Of a stretch of 64,000 nt of DNA, positions 34,511-46,689 are shown in pieces. The notes under the pieces were generated by a model. That model was not told where the DNA came from. It saw only the letters and a program-made list of their open reading frames with translations, and did no database searches. The DNA comes from Beverwykella pulmonaria (taxonomy: Eukaryota > Ascomycota > Dothideomycetes > Pleosporales > Melanommataceae): the NCBI GenBank assembly GCA_001599595.1, contig BCHH01000021.1:62001-126000 (forward strand). Reading direction: 5' to 3'. Each line of letters starts with the position of its first letter. Positions within the stretch are counted from its first letter, which is position 1. The position numbers and the translations under genes are program-made.

Positions 34511-35929
34511 ATGTCGTCCTCCCAAAACCCCAGTGCGGTGTCAAAGCGCACAGCATCTACTGCTCTCATGCCACCACCGCCTGCCCCTAAGCGTATCAAG
34601 CGCCCCACCATAGTCCTGGATGAGGACACCTACACCTCCGCCGTCTCGCATATCATCCGCCGCGACTTCTTCCCGGGACTCGCAGAAACCGATGCGCAGC
34701 GCGAGTACCTCAATGCTCTGGAGAGCAAAGATAATTCATGGATCCGGGAGGCGGGCAAGCGGCTTACACAAGTCATGACGCCACTACCTGCTGGCCAGCG
34801 GAGGCGTCCAACAACTATGAATGGGAATGGTGGAATGACTCCCACGGGACGAGGCCTCAGCGAGACTCCGCGAGTCTGGGGCAGCGACACTCCGCTCAGC
34901 GTCGCGGGCACAGAAGCCACAGAAGACGAAGAGGAAAAGAAACCAGACGTCGATCTAAGTCTGAGCCTCAGCGCCTTCCAGGCAAAATACACATCCGAAG
35001 ACACCGAGTCCTTCAGCCAAATCATCGACAAGCAAAACCTCAAGCGCTTTGAGAAGAACGCCTGGATGCGCGACGGGAACCGGTACGCTTCGAAGCAGCG
35101 CATCGCGCAGCAGAAACTCATTTTAGCGAACCCTGAAAAGCCGACCTCCACAGCTCTAACAGTGCGACCATCAGAGGATCTAGATAAGCGTCCTGCAGCC
35201 CCGACGACGCACAAGCACACCGCCTTCAACACGCTAATGTTTGCCCCTGACTCCGTAGAATCCTGGGCGCAGACCCGCGCCCAGCGTAACGAAACGGCGA
35301 GCCTCGCACCGCCCAAAGTAGTCCTGCACCACAACACACGGCTCCCCGACCACCCCCCCAACGTCCCCGCGCGACCGCCTTCCCCAACCCTTTCTTCCGT
35401 CCGCGATGCGATCGCGGGGCGTCCGCGACTCTCAGCGAGCGAAGGAGGATACACAGGGTCGGAAACACCGCGTGTGAACGGGTACGCGTTTGTAGAAGCC
35501 ACGGCCCCAGAGTCGGACGAGGAAGGGGAGGACGCGCCGACAGACTTGCTAGAGCGGTTCGGCGCGAAGGGGAGTCTGAGCACGCCGTTTACGATCCACG
35601 AAAGTCAGAGGAGGGAGAGATTGCATCATAAGATGGTGGAGCGGATAGCGGAAAAGAAGAGCGGCCGAGAAGCCACTTCTTCTCTAGCCATATTAAACAA
35701 ATTGGAGACGCCCAAGTTTCTCTCTGCGCCCACGCCGAGGGCAGGGATGACGACGTCGAGCGCTGGAAATGGGAAGAAGATAGGGAACCTGACGCCTGCG
35801 GCCCAGAGGCTGTTCGAGCAGGTTGGTGGGAGTACGCCGAGGAACGTGGGGAGTGGGGGATTTGGTAGTGGGAAGAGTGGGTTGGGGAGGGAGTGGACGC
35901 CTACGCCCAAGGTGAAGCGGAGGGCTTGA
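34511..35929 (+). CDS. ESS2: Splicing-associated nuclear protein Ess2/DGCR14 (Bis1)
   Basis: ESS2 (DGCR14 in human, Bis1 in fission yeast) is a nuclear protein found with late spliceosomes. The single exon encodes 472 residues, near the family length. The N-terminal signature is clear: RPTIVLDEDTYTSAVSHIIR followed by RDFFPGLAETDAQREYLNAL. The second block is LSLSAFQAKYTSEDTESFSQ, then KQNLKRFEKNAWM. The last third has the family motif of a hydrophobic pair before TPLS-like repeats (NLTPAAQRLFEQVG). Intervening parts are Ser/Pro-rich and disordered. The gene is intronless, unlike most neighbours. Recognition is by the N-terminal signature. Confidence 0.92.
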   Translation: MSSSQNPSAVSKRTASTALMPPPPAPKRIKRPTIVLDEDTYTSAVSHIIRRDFFPGLAETDAQREYLNALESKDNSWIREAGKRLTQVMTPLPAGQRRRPTTMNGNGGMTPTGRGLSETPRVWGSDTPLSVAGTEATEDEEEKKPDVDLSLSLSAFQAKYTSEDTESFSQIIDKQNLKRFEKNAWMRDGNRYASKQRIAQQKLILANPEKPTSTALTVRPSEDLDKRPAAPTTHKHTAFNTLMFAPDSVESWAQTRAQRNETASLAPPKVVLHHNTRLPDHPPNVPARPPSPTLSSVRDAIAGRPRLSASEGGYTGSETPRVNGYAFVEATAPESDEEGEDAPTDLLERFGAKGSLSTPFTIHESQRRERLHHKMVERIAEKKSGREATSSLAILNKLETPKFLSAPTPRAGMTTSSAGNGKKIGNLTPAAQRLFEQVGGSTPRNVGSGGFGSGKSGLGREWTPTPKVKRRA

Positions 35930-36822
35930 AGTTTGGACGATAACGACGGAGATGAGGAGTATTTTAGCCATGTAGACGCAATGGGAACTTGCCGAAGTGC
36001 TCGAGCTGGTTCATAGTAGTAGACAATATTAGATTCATACCACGTCAAATGCATTATTGACAAACGTGGATATTATTTTCTACGGTATATCTTCTCTTTA
36101 GACGACGGCATCTTCGCCACTGTGTGAATTCTATGGCACGCTTGATAGCGGTCCCTTATCATAGCATTCCAGTTCACACCAAAGTTGAGTATCTACGTTC
36201 GTTGAGGCCTTGCACAGAGCCCTAGATTCCTCCTATACGCTAAATGTTGTCTATTTCGAATCCCACGAAGGTACAAAGGCCAGTAAGGGTTTGTATCACT
36301 TTCTCCCCAATGGACAGCACATCGATCTTACACACCACACTATATCCGCTGCGTAGAGACGATTCTTAGAAACCAAAAACTTTCATTTCCTGATCCCACA
36401 CCATGTGTATGTATACTACAGTCCCATACTCTCGCCCGCTCAGCTACGCAAAAAGAGTAGCCGCCCGTGGTATCGCCCAAAGCAACTGCAGATGAGGGAA
36501 AAGAAACAATTACAATCAAGGAGAAAAGAAAGTAGGGAAATCCAACCCGCCGCAATGCTTATGCAACTCAACGCGACGCCATGCTATGATACGCGGGGAT
36601 ACGGGACGCGAATGAAATATTCCCTTTCCTATGCCCGCCAAATGTTCAACCGTCCGAGTTCATCATGCAAGCAAGCAGTCAATCCAGAACGATGGTAAAA
36701 GGGAATATGGGTGGGGGTCGATCAAGGGTAGAGTACAAGAACAGTGAAAAAAAACTCCCAGGAGAGCTGGAAAGAAAATTGCTACAGAGGCAGAGAGCAA
36801 TAAGAAAGCAAAATGGCCGCGC
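35930..36822. other. Convergent 3' region
   Basis: Between ESS2 (+) and the Pro-rich gene (-). No coding signal or RNA gene was seen. Confidence 0.5.
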
Positions 36823-39800
36823 CTATGATCCGCGACGTCGCCCACCTGTGTCTGGTCCTTGGTAGGACCGGAATTGGGTGCCTGGAGCGTGATACGAGCG
36901 ATACTGTCGACGAGGTCGAGCCTGTGGTTCTGGAGGACGCTCGGGGGGTCCATCTCGCGACATATTGGATAAGTGGTCATATTGCGGGTTCCGCGGCATC
37001 GGAGCGGGCGGAGAGTACGAGGATGCCGGTGCACTCTGACTCAAGTAGCCCATTGACGGCTGCGAATGGGGTGGAAGAGTGTGAGAGTGAGAAGACATGG
37101 CCTGCGATTGGGGAGGCATAGACTGCGAGTGAGGAGGCTGCGCGTGCGGATGCGGAGGAGCCATGCTTGCTGGTAAGATTGGTTGACCACCATACTGATG
37201 GATCTTTAGAGGCGGATACGGCGACATTGCATGCGGTGGAGGAGGCGGCGGTGGTGGTGGTGCTTGGAAGCTTCCAGGTGGAGGAACGTAGCCTTGGTAA
37301 GATGGAGTTCCGTTGTAGGGTGCAGCGTACTGCGGCGGCGGTGGTGGAGCTGAGTGAGGTGGACCAGGTCGATGCGGGTCTGGATAATGCGGGAGAGGAA
37401 ACTGTGGGCCTGTATGCTGTGGGCCTGGATGATGTGAGCCTGGACGATGAGGCTCAGAGTGAGGTGGATGAGAGGCTGGTGTGTATTTCGCGGGCTGTGG
37501 TGGAGGATATGTGGACCTTGGCGGCGCCGGATCATAATGAGCAAACCGAAAATTGATAGGAGCTGCTGGTGGAGGGCCTGGTGGTTTCGCCGGTAGTGAT
37601 TGATTAATCGGGGGCAGGTGGTGAGCATTCGGCGGTGGGTATGGGCTCTGATGTGTTGGCGGAGTCGGACCAGACCTGTTGTAATCGGGTGGATACGGCT
37701 GTGCTGGACTTCCACCGTATTGCGGCGGTGGTGGTCCTTGCGACCCACTCATACGTCTGCCCTGGTCCCAATAGGTGGATCCCTGGTCCTGGGAACTCTG
37801 TCGAGGTGGTGGCGGGTACGCAGGAGTGGTGCGAGGTGATTGATCGTAAGACTGCGGCCCTCCAATGGAAGGCCTTCGAGAGTCTCTGCTAGAGGTACTC
37901 GCTCTATCTGGAGGACTAAAAGCTCTGGAAAGAGGTGGTGCTGCCATGTGAGAGCGATCGTTGCTATCGCGATGCGTGCTGGGACCGTCCTGTCGATAAT
38001 CCCCCGAGGGAGCCCTATCTCGTTGATAGTTGGGAGGAGCCGTCCTCTCTAACATGTCACGAATTCGGTTGAGCGGATTTTGCTTTGGCAATGAGTGCTC
38101 CGAAGCATAATCCCTAGATCCACCTATGTTCCTGTTGGACCAGTACTGGTCTCTCGGGAGAGAAGAACTCCGTCGAGGAGGTGCGATGTCTTCTTCGTGC
38201 TTTAGACTTAGTTGATCACTATCAGGCTGCTCTCGAGTCTCTGCGATAGTCTCCCGTTGAGGTGGGTCATTTTGTGAGGAAGACTGGTCCTGGACAACGC
38301 CTTCTTGACGTAGGGGGCTAGCAGAGGGTTGGATTTCATAGGTTGCCAGCCTCGACTCTCGTGCCTTAGAGAGAGGAACGTCCATGTTATCGTTCAACAT
38401 GTCCACGATTCGATGCGAAGACACCTTCGGTGTTTCGTTCTTAGCGGCCTCACTCTGTACTTGCTTCGGCGTTGCATTTCCATTGATTTCCGATGGGAGA
38501 TTGGGTCGGCCGATGTCATCCTGAGTCTGTGGGATTTTCGTTGGGCTACTCTTTGGTGTCTCCAAAGACATAGCTGCAGAGGTAGCGGAGAGGGGTTCAG
38601 GTGGTGAGGTCGCTCTATTTAATTCGATCTGTAGTGACGGAGTTGCGACTTGAGGAGGTGTATCCTGCTGGTGGTTTTCCGCCTGCTCGTGATCCGCCTG
38701 CTGATGATCTGCCTGTGGTTGATCCGCCTGCTGCTGTCGATGTTCATTCTTGACAATAGTCTCGGGTGGGCGTTCAGCGGAAAGTGATGCAAGAAGGAAC
38801 AAGGCATCAGCCTGTTCATTAGGGATGACCGTCGGCGATTCTGGCTGCGGCGGTGTCCTCTCGATTTTAGAAGCAGCGTCGACTAGTCTGGACACATTGT
38901 AGTGTGCGATTGCTTCGGCGCGGTCTGGTCCGTTGAAACTCGCAAAGCCCTCGGGAAGGGTCTGTGGCGAGTCGTCGAGGTCATTATTTTCTTCTATGAA
39001 CGCCTTTTGTAGCCGCTGGAATTCTTGGCGCAGAATCTCTTTATCGAGCATACGTTCGGTTTCGACATAAGCTCTACTGCGAGAGGCAAACTTTGAGCCC
39101 AGTCGATCGTCGAGGCCGTATCTTGGAAAGTCAAGACGTGCCGGCTCGATGATGTTTTGCTTGAAGAAGTTAGCGTCGTTCGGCCGTCTTAATAGTATAT
39201 ACTTACTTCATCGTCAGTGCCATGTCCATCCTGACCTTTCTGTTCCCTCTCTATCTGCTTCATACGATAGTAGCATTGTAAGAGAGCATCATCCTGGAGG
39301 TCTTCAAACCGATGCTACGCCTGTCAATTTTGCTAACACCAATGTTCAGAACATACTTACTATGTATTGCTGTTTTTGGATCTGCTCTTCAGCTACACGC
39401 AAGCGCTCCAGCTGCTCCAGCTTGTAACGACGCTCAGCATGAACTTGGTTAAGGCGACTTTGTCGGTGATTGTCGAGCGCAACCATGAGATGCACATGTT
39501 CAGGGCATTTCTTGTGAAATTCGGGATCCTTCTCTAGATTGTTGGTACTCCGGTTCGATAATTCGTCGAGAAGACCCTTTTGAATTTTGGCGAGACTGCG
39601 ATAATTCATTTTGAGGTTGAGCTGTCGGCGCAGGTCGGCCTCAATGTTGACATCCGAATGCGGTTGGCGCCGACGACCAGGGAGGCGTCTGGTGGCCTTT
39701 GCAGGGGCGTCAACATTGGCGGCTGGAAGAACATTTTGAAGACTGTGGTTGCTCTGAATTTCTGGCATCTGCTCCGGAGAACCTGGAGCAGTAGAGGCGT

Positions 39801-40496
39801 CGGTGAGCTCCGGTGGAGGCTCCACAGGCTCGGGTTCAGTTTCGGTGGTCTTGCGTTTCTTGCGTCGCGGCTGCTTCTCGGAATTGTCGCTCTCACTTGG
39901 AGCAGGAACGCCATTTGCGCGAGCGCTTACTGTTTTGCTGGATTGCGATGAGTCGCCTGATGCTCGCCTCTTTTTGACCGACGTCTTCGGCGCGTTCGAA
40001 GCGTCATGAGACATTAGCTTTGACTCTTCTGAAGTTTGCGTTTCGGTGATGGGAATCTGATCGGCGACAGAGCCTGTCGAGTCTGGCGGCGAACCAGAAT
40101 CTGTCGAGACTCGAGTTCGCTTGGCTGGAGGCTCATCTTCGGCATCAAACTCAAAGTGCGCAGTGTCGTCCAGAGAGCTGCGGCGACTGTTAGAATTAGC
40201 GACTGATGTTGCAGCGGAGCTGTTGTGGTTTGATGCTGCCTTTGCAGCACCGCGAGTGGTCATATGTAATGGTTCGGATGGTTGAAGACGGGAGGTTCGC
40301 CCTGGAGCACTAGAGCGTCTCGGTTGCTTGGGGGAGCTAGTGCTCATTGCGGCTGCCAAGGGTTTGTTAGATGGTCAATGGGCCGCGACGGCGATGATGG
40401 CAGGGAGACGGGAGCAGGGATAAACATACACTGTGTCCTCGGCTGATGTGTGGCTGCAGGCGCCTTGGTTGCTTTATTCTTGCGCTTTGGCGGCAT
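36823..40496 (-). CDS. Large Pro-rich, coiled-coil nuclear-type protein, unassigned
   Basis: Four exons (40496-40430, 40352-39361, 39314-39207, 39159-36823) encode 1,167 residues. The N-terminus (MPPKRKNKATKAP) and several Arg/Lys clusters (KQPRRKKRKTTET) look like nuclear localisation signals. The central region (about 270-400) is helical and probably coiled-coil: LNLKMNYRSLAKIQKGLLDE, HVHLMVALDNHRQSRLNQVH, then RYKLEQLERLRVAEEQIQKQ. A conserved-looking block follows (EPARLDFPRYGLDDRLGSKF). The C-terminal ~350 residues are Pro/Gln/His/Tyr-rich with long PPP runs. I do not recognise the family. Role in chromatin or transcription is only a guess from composition; a distant likeness of the helical part to Sds3-type HDAC-complex subunits is too weak to claim. 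Exon joins keep the frame throughout. Confidence 0.8.
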
Positions 40497-42930
40497 TGTG
40501 GTTCAGGCCTGGACAAGCATTTCATTAGCCCGTGACCTTGGGCTCAGAACCCAGAAGCATATGCGAATGCCAGTGAAGGATAGTAGGGAAAATAGATACT
40601 CACAAAATGGGAAAGTAGTGTATAATCCTCAGTAATACTTTGCGGTGGGCTGAGGATGGTCAATAGCCAGATCTGGAGGCTAGCTGTCAGCCGCGAAAGG
40701 GAAACAAAAGTGTTGGGGAGATCAAGACATCGATGAAGAGAAAATACGCTCCTGCTAGCGCGAGACGGAAGCCATGAAGACTCGAGATTGGTAAAGTGAA
40801 GAGCGTGGAGTGGTGAAGTGAAAGGGCTGGCTTACCGTGACGAAGTCCGCTGCCCGTCGTGTGTGTACCACAATGACTGAGGGGACAATGTTGACCCAGA
40901 GAAGAACAAGTCACCTGGCTAGAGACTCATCGTCTTGCAAGCAATGAATGATTCAATCACCGAGGGGATCGGGTAGAGGGTGGGTTTGTTCGAGGGATCT
41001 GGGACGCTGCGAGGGTGGAAACACCCATGCAGAAGAATAAATGCTCCGCTGACCTGTGGCACGGAGGAATCTGGCGACGATGCACGCTGCCAAAAGCTGG
41101 CCGAGGCCGTCCAAAGCAGAGAAAGAGAGGGCAGTCGAGGCAAACGCTCGACGATCGTCGAAGGGGTTGAGGTCGTTGGAAGATGCTCGCAAGTGAAGGG
41201 TGTTGCTGGCTCTCAGGACGTGCTGACTAGCCCCGAAGAGCATTAAATCGTGCGCCACATCTGGCCTCACCAATCCCCTCTCAGCACGAAGGCAACAAGC
41301 ATCGATAGGACTCTCTGTTGTTCTGCTGTGTCTGCTAGAGCGAGTTTTACAATGGCATTTGGTTTGTTCTGCATAGCCTCTACAATAGAGGGAGTTGGCA
41401 AAGAAGCTTCTGGAGCGGTAGAGCAGAGAGCTGGCTCTGCGCCTGCTGCGTTGAAATTGTTGCCACATGCGCCGCTTACTCCCGAAATACGATGACTATC
41501 TGACTATCCACCATGAGACAGGAGACAAGAGACAAGCTAACAAACTCTTGCTACTGGCACTTTTCAGCATATCTGAGTTGCTGCTCGTGCATCCCCGCAA
41601 TTGCAGCTGTGAGTGCAGGAGATGCGCGGCATGGCAAGCTACAGTAACCAACCACAGCCGCGCGCCGCTGCTAGCTTAAAGTTTCCGCAAGAGGGCAAAA
41701 TAGGATCGTTCAACACAGCTTCATTGCCCATGTGCGAACACTTCGTCAACAGAGCAGATGATGCGCCGTCTTCTAGAAGCCGAATGCCGCGATGAGGCTG
41801 GCTCGTCAATGCTGCGCTGGCACATCTTGCCTGCGCTTTGCTTCATTCATGTTTCGGAGAGGCACGTCATTACCCGCAGGCGCTAAGACGGCGTGTGTCC
41901 CTGAAGGAACTCTGGCCCTATGCTTGGCCTTAGACGAAAGGAAGTGCAGGTGGGTGGCAGCATGCCATTTGCACTCTATCTCCTGGAGATGCTCTTCAAG
42001 AGATCCACAAGGCACAATCCCGTCCTGTGTCCTGAAGGCGTTGGATCCACGTCAAGGCTCATGCAGATGCTCCCATTGGGCAATATTGCATGCACGTCAA
42101 CAATGCTGCACAGTGGATCTTCTCCTGCGCCAAGATCGCCGTGAAGCACAAGCAGAAGAACCAATATTTGCAAGCGTATCATAAGGAGAACTTTGAACAA
42201 CCTGTTGTACGAACATGTGAAACTTTGATTTTGGGATTCTCGAGGCATTCTTTTCAGGTGATCGAATGGTCAACATGTCTCCCGCTGTACAAAATGTATG
42301 TCTCCCGCTGTACAATAAAATGTTAGTAGCAAGATTCCCTGGTCCTACCGGGTGCCACAGAGATGGCTATAACATATCGATCCTCATAAATGCAGTTAGA
42401 CTCTCTCACATGAACGACTAATGGAGCATTCATACACCCAATACGTCTACAACACAACCCCTCACGAAAGTTGCCCAAAACTTGATAGTTGAATTTTCCA
42501 TTGGTAATTGCTACCTGCAGAACCACATCAGTGGATTCTGTATACTCTGTATAAAACCATTCCCAAATAAACAATAACAACAAGTTCACCCCTGCCCAGC
42601 CACCGCTAGTGGCGTTGGGCAACAAGAACTACTACGACTAAGGATTTAGTAGTTACTTTGTAGACTCAAACTTGAAAGCCCAATAAATGCCGGACTGGTT
42701 ACAAAACGCTCACAAGATCGAAACCCCACAATAATGGGAGCTCGCAATGACGCAACGAAGAAGAAAATTGCCTCGAAGGCGGATCGCAGGATAGCTTGCT
42801 CGTGTGAAGCATTGAAAAGATCGTGTCGCGTAAACATTGCATTACACCCATTAACATTATGTCCATGATCATGCATGTTGGCACAATGCTGACAGGAGCT
42901 ACCCAAAAAGAAATTCAGGTGATTTCGTTC
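40497..42930. other. Gene-free region of 2.4 kb
   Basis: This is the upstream region of the Pro-rich gene and the 3' side of the next minus-strand gene. A 23-base-period direct repeat lies near 42275. Many short frames occur, none with recognisable domains. Confidence 0.45.
42275..42315. repeat. Short direct repeat, period 23
   Basis: ATGTCTCCCGCTGTACAA occurs at 42275-42292 and again at 42298-42315, separated by AATGT. Non-coding. Confidence 0.85.
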
Positions 42931-44583
42931 TCAACCGCCAAGCTGTTTGGTGCTACTTCGTGGCGAGGGTGAGTTGTTCAGAACAAAGTCTGGGATAGGA
43001 GGAGTCATCTCCCGGCTTGGGGGAGAAGGACTACGTCTCGCACTGGTAGTGTCGCTGTGAAGGCTCTGAGAATATAGCAGAGGGCTTGGACTGGCTGCTC
43101 GACTACTATTAGACCGCATGCGACTGTACGGTCGGGGCGGACAAGGGATCATTTGCGTAGCCAAAGGACTTGCCATAATACTGGTTCCGGAAGTGGTTGG
43201 TGGTGCCGGAGTGGGGCTTTCGGTCCTAAAAAGTGGGTGAATATGTGCTTCACTGACTGCCGGACTAGGTGGACGTGAATAATCAGGTAGCATTTTGGGA
43301 GGTGGGGACAGCGCAGGCGATTCCCTTCCATCAGATTCCAGGGTAAATGGACCATCCAATGCGCGAGCTGGGGACGGTGGGCGGCTACCCGGAATGGGCT
43401 CCAAGGCTGTACCCCGTGAAGGTGCTGATTGCGAAGCTCCATCTTTAGTTGATAGACTAGCGGACTCTCTAGCGCATGGGTCTACATCACTCGTATCCCA
43501 CGTCTCGAAGCCATCCGCTTGGGAGACATTGTCGATAGAACGGCCATCGGAATAGATACTGCGCGAATCTCGGCTGAGTGAAGATCGGCTGATCAGCTTC
43601 GTGCGTGATGTGACAGGTCGAACAACATGCTGGAGGGAATCTCTCCAAGATTTGAGGGACTGAGAGGAGCGGCTCGAGAATGTAGGAGACGGAAGTGCCG
43701 CAAGTGGCGACGTTGGCGCGGTCGGTTCTAGTGAGTATATGTTGGTGGTTTGGTTGGAAACTCGAACTTCTGACATGACCGAATCCCGTGGACAAGCGAG
43801 AGAGACTGGGCCTTGTGATTCCATTCTCGGGGCACTCCATAATGGGGAGGAATACAAGGTAAGTTGACTGAGGCATGCTACAACCCAGACTGGAATTTGA
43901 GCCGCAATAAGGCCAGTCCAGCTATGGACTGCTGCTTTCGAGGCAGCTGAATTCACTTCGTTTGATCTTGTCTTGATAGTGATGATTGAAATCAGCGATA
44001 CCGTTAAGGCAGCCGCAGAAGGCAGCATGCAGCAGGCTGCAAGGATTCGTCTTGTTCGGAGTGATCGCTCCATGATTCCTTCTCTTCTCCAGATATACTG
44101 AATCGAAAACAAGCCCACACAGAACAGAGCGATGACATCCAGAGTGCTCGCAGCTATCGCTAACCCAGCAAAGGAAACTCGCGCAGCCGATAATGAAGTC
44201 GCGTCAAGGATGGAAAAGACGGTGTCTATAGCAGTGGTAGACCAAGCCACCACCCCAAGTAGGGAAAGATAAAACTTGCGGGACATGTTCACGGCAAGAG
44301 CAAGGAGAAGCGACCAACAGATGCCAGCCAAAGGTTCAAGGATCAATCGAGTGCTGCGGTAGATTGTTGTATCTGCCAGAGAGGGTTCGTAATGAAGAAA
44401 ATAGGTCTCAGGGGACGTGGTAGGTTGCGGTATGCTCCAGCGTTTGAATGAAAGATTTCGTGGGGCACAGTCGTGAATCAGGCGTGACGCTGACCCGATA
44501 TTGCGATGATCGAATCTCGCACGGATGAGAATGAGGTCGACGTCTGGCCAATTGGAGTAGCAGAAAGCGTTATGGATTCTCAA
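42931..44583 (-). CDS. Fungal integral membrane protein with Ser/Pro-rich tail
   Basis: The single exon encodes 550 residues. After ~80 polar residues come about five hydrophobic segments between 85 and 265: ICWSLLLALAVNM, FYLSLLGVVAWSTTAI, FAGLAIAASTLDVIALFCVG, RRILAACCMLPSAAALTVSL and WTGLIAAQIPVWVVACLS. The remaining ~285 residues are disordered and rich in Ser, Pro and Arg, with many SP sites (for example SRPPSPARAL, RRSPSPPSREMTPP), suggesting a phosphorylated cytosolic tail. The N-terminal RFDHRNIGSASRLIHDC looks conserved and may be functional, which is why I keep the first ATG. The overall build resembles unnamed plasma-membrane proteins of filamentous ascomycetes. No transporter or receptor signature was seen. 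Confidence 0.75.
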   Translation of the reverse strand: MRIHNAFCYSNWPDVDLILIRARFDHRNIGSASRLIHDCAPRNLSFKRWSIPQPTTSPETYFLHYEPSLADTTIYRSTRLILEPLAGICWSLLLALAVNMSRKFYLSLLGVVAWSTTAIDTVFSILDATSLSAARVSFAGLAIAASTLDVIALFCVGLFSIQYIWRREGIMERSLRTRRILAACCMLPSAAALTVSLISIITIKTRSNEVNSAASKAAVHSWTGLIAAQIPVWVVACLSQLTLYSSPLWSAPRMESQGPVSLACPRDSVMSEVRVSNQTTNIYSLEPTAPTSPLAALPSPTFSSRSSQSLKSWRDSLQHVVRPVTSRTKLISRSSLSRDSRSIYSDGRSIDNVSQADGFETWDTSDVDPCARESASLSTKDGASQSAPSRGTALEPIPGSRPPSPARALDGPFTLESDGRESPALSPPPKMLPDYSRPPSPAVSEAHIHPLFRTESPTPAPPTTSGTSIMASPLATQMIPCPPRPYSRMRSNSSRAASPSPLLYSQSLHSDTTSARRSPSPPSREMTPPIPDFVLNNSPSPRSSTKQLGG

Positions 44584-46689
44584 GTGATAAAACGAGAATA
44601 ATTTGACCCAACTTAAGACCCGCTAGGATATCGAGAATCCAGTCATAGTAAGTGAAGGTATATGCGTCCTGGGGACGAAGATGTGACGCGAAGACAATGC
44701 GGTTGAATGAGGAAGTGTCAAAGCCCCCGCGGTATAAGTCGCGAATCGCGGGGTCGAGACGGGACGCGTGAGAGGAACGATATGTCCGATATGAGGCGAT
44801 ATTGCCGGCGTGCAGGCGTGTAGGTTGAGGCTATAGCGCGTCGACCCAAAGCAGTAATTGCACGTGTGGCTTGCGCAGCAGTCCGGCGCACCTGGCTGCA
44901 TCAATTCGACGACGCTCTTTCAATCTCCCAGTCTTCTACGAGACAGACACCTGGCTAAGGACCTACGTACCTGAAATCAGTACCCCTATCATATACGGCA
45001 GTATAATGTAGACGGACGGCGGTCCTCTTTGGCGCCTGAGTGGATCTGCGTGGGCAGGCAACAAAGCATTCAATGCACTGGGGTCGGACCGGATGAAGTC
45101 GTCTGATAGCCAAAGTCCAGGTGGTCGGTTTCCAGGCAGAACCGACAGCTGCAATGAAGATGTAGAAACGAAGGTGGTTGGGAATTAGAAAGCGAGCGAA
45201 GAGTATAACGAGGGACAGAGCAAATGGCGCAAAGCCTGTGGGCCCACGCAAGTAGTTATTAAATTTAGAAGAAAAAGGGTAGCCGCAGTAGGTCAATGTT
45301 TTGTTGAGTCTGCGGAGGCGCGTTGAACATGGTGGAACACGACCAGGGATGCTTCAGTATTGTTCCCTGCAACTCGGGGGTGAGAGCTCGAAATTCGCCC
45401 AGCTTGCATCACCGCAGATGCACGCTTACCGACTCGCGGCGTGTTTGATGCGCAGAGAGAAACATTGGCGTCGCATTATTGAGCGAGTGGTCCGGTAGCT
45501 GAGCGCCGGCGTTTGCCATACGATCCTCACGATTGAATGACGAGGACCCAAAGACAAAGACGTTCGGAGATGGGAAAGGCGCAGCCAATTGCAGCGGCAG
45601 CCTGCAGACGCCCTCTGCAGGCTGACAGGCAAGCCTGGTTACGCCGTCTGCGCTTTTGGGATAGAGCTGTCACGGGTGCTCACTTCTCATTTCCTGCGCG
45701 TTGTTTATGCGTTTGTTGTTTTCGCAAAACAACAAACACTCCCTCGAGCCGCGCCACCCGTTGATGATAGGCCCAACGGCGCCCCCCCACGATCTGCAAT
45801 CGCCATCGAAGCGCTGCGAGAGCGGTACCGAGGGTGGAGGCTCTGTCGACTATTCTCTGTCGACTATTCTCTGTCGACTATTCTCTGCCGACTATTACCT
45901 GCAGTGCTCGCAGTACGACAGGCCCACAGAGCAATAGACGACGGTCGAACAGACGTGCCACGGCCGGAGCTCGAAACATGCACACCCCTTACGCCAGAGG
46001 GCATGATTGGCGATTCATGAAGCCAAAACACGATGGGAAAAGCAAGAGAGGATCTCGGCGCTGCGGCTGACGGGGAGGACCGCCGTGTCGTCAAATGCTC
46101 GCCTCGATCTGTCCTAGGCGGATCCACATTACAGTTGCACTTGTGGATACTGAGGGTTCTCCGTTTGGGCTCCAGAGCGACCGACGACTTGATGGCACGG
46201 CCACGGGGTTGTCAGCACGAGTGATGGCGACCGCAGACGTGCTGCTACATAGCCGGGAGCTCCATGCTTGCGCCGTTCCGTTGTTTGATGAGGCGATGCT
46301 GCCTGGTTCTGGGATCAATCAAGGATATCCATGCGAACCAAGACCCAAGAATCCGTGCACGTGATCGACCCCGCCACGATTGCGCCTTCCCTTTCGTGGA
46401 TGTCGGCGAATAGTTCTTCCAGCGGGCCTGAGGTTCAAGGCGGGAGGTTGACGCAGCGGGTCCGTCTGCCTGCGCACTTCTTCCATCGCCTTCTCTGTCG
46501 AGCAAAAGCTGCCACTCCGCCGCCTTCGCTCTGTAGCCTACTCCACGGTGATTTCGGCAGCTCCTCCCTTCCTCGCATAAAAGCCTCGCCGGGCAGTCGA
46601 CACACCACCACCATCCCCACCTGCTGTCTCACCCACCAAACTCAACTTTAGACCCGCTCCCACAGCTGTATCCTCAGCCACTCGCCAAA
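44584..46689. other. Gene-free divergent region of 2.1 kb
   Basis: This lies between the membrane-protein gene (-) and RAD23 (+). It holds a perfect-to-near-perfect 14-base tandem repeat. A 113-codon minus-strand frame (44955-45296) has a hydrophobic start but no family resemblance. The last ~130 bases are the pyrimidine-rich RAD23 leader. Confidence 0.45.
45841..45896. repeat. 14-base tandem repeat, four copies
   Basis: The unit CTCTGTCGACTATT occurs three times perfectly (45841-45882) and once with one change (CTCTGCCGACTATT, 45883-45896). It is non-coding. Confidence 0.95.

Noticed and set aside
40953..41468. 171-codon minus-strand frame
   Set aside because: Arg/Ser-rich without a domain, in a region where all frames look similar.
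44955..45296. 113-codon minus-strand frame with a hydrophobic N-terminal half
   Set aside because: Hydrophobic stretch only; no family resemblance or splice support. Kept as a weak possibility.
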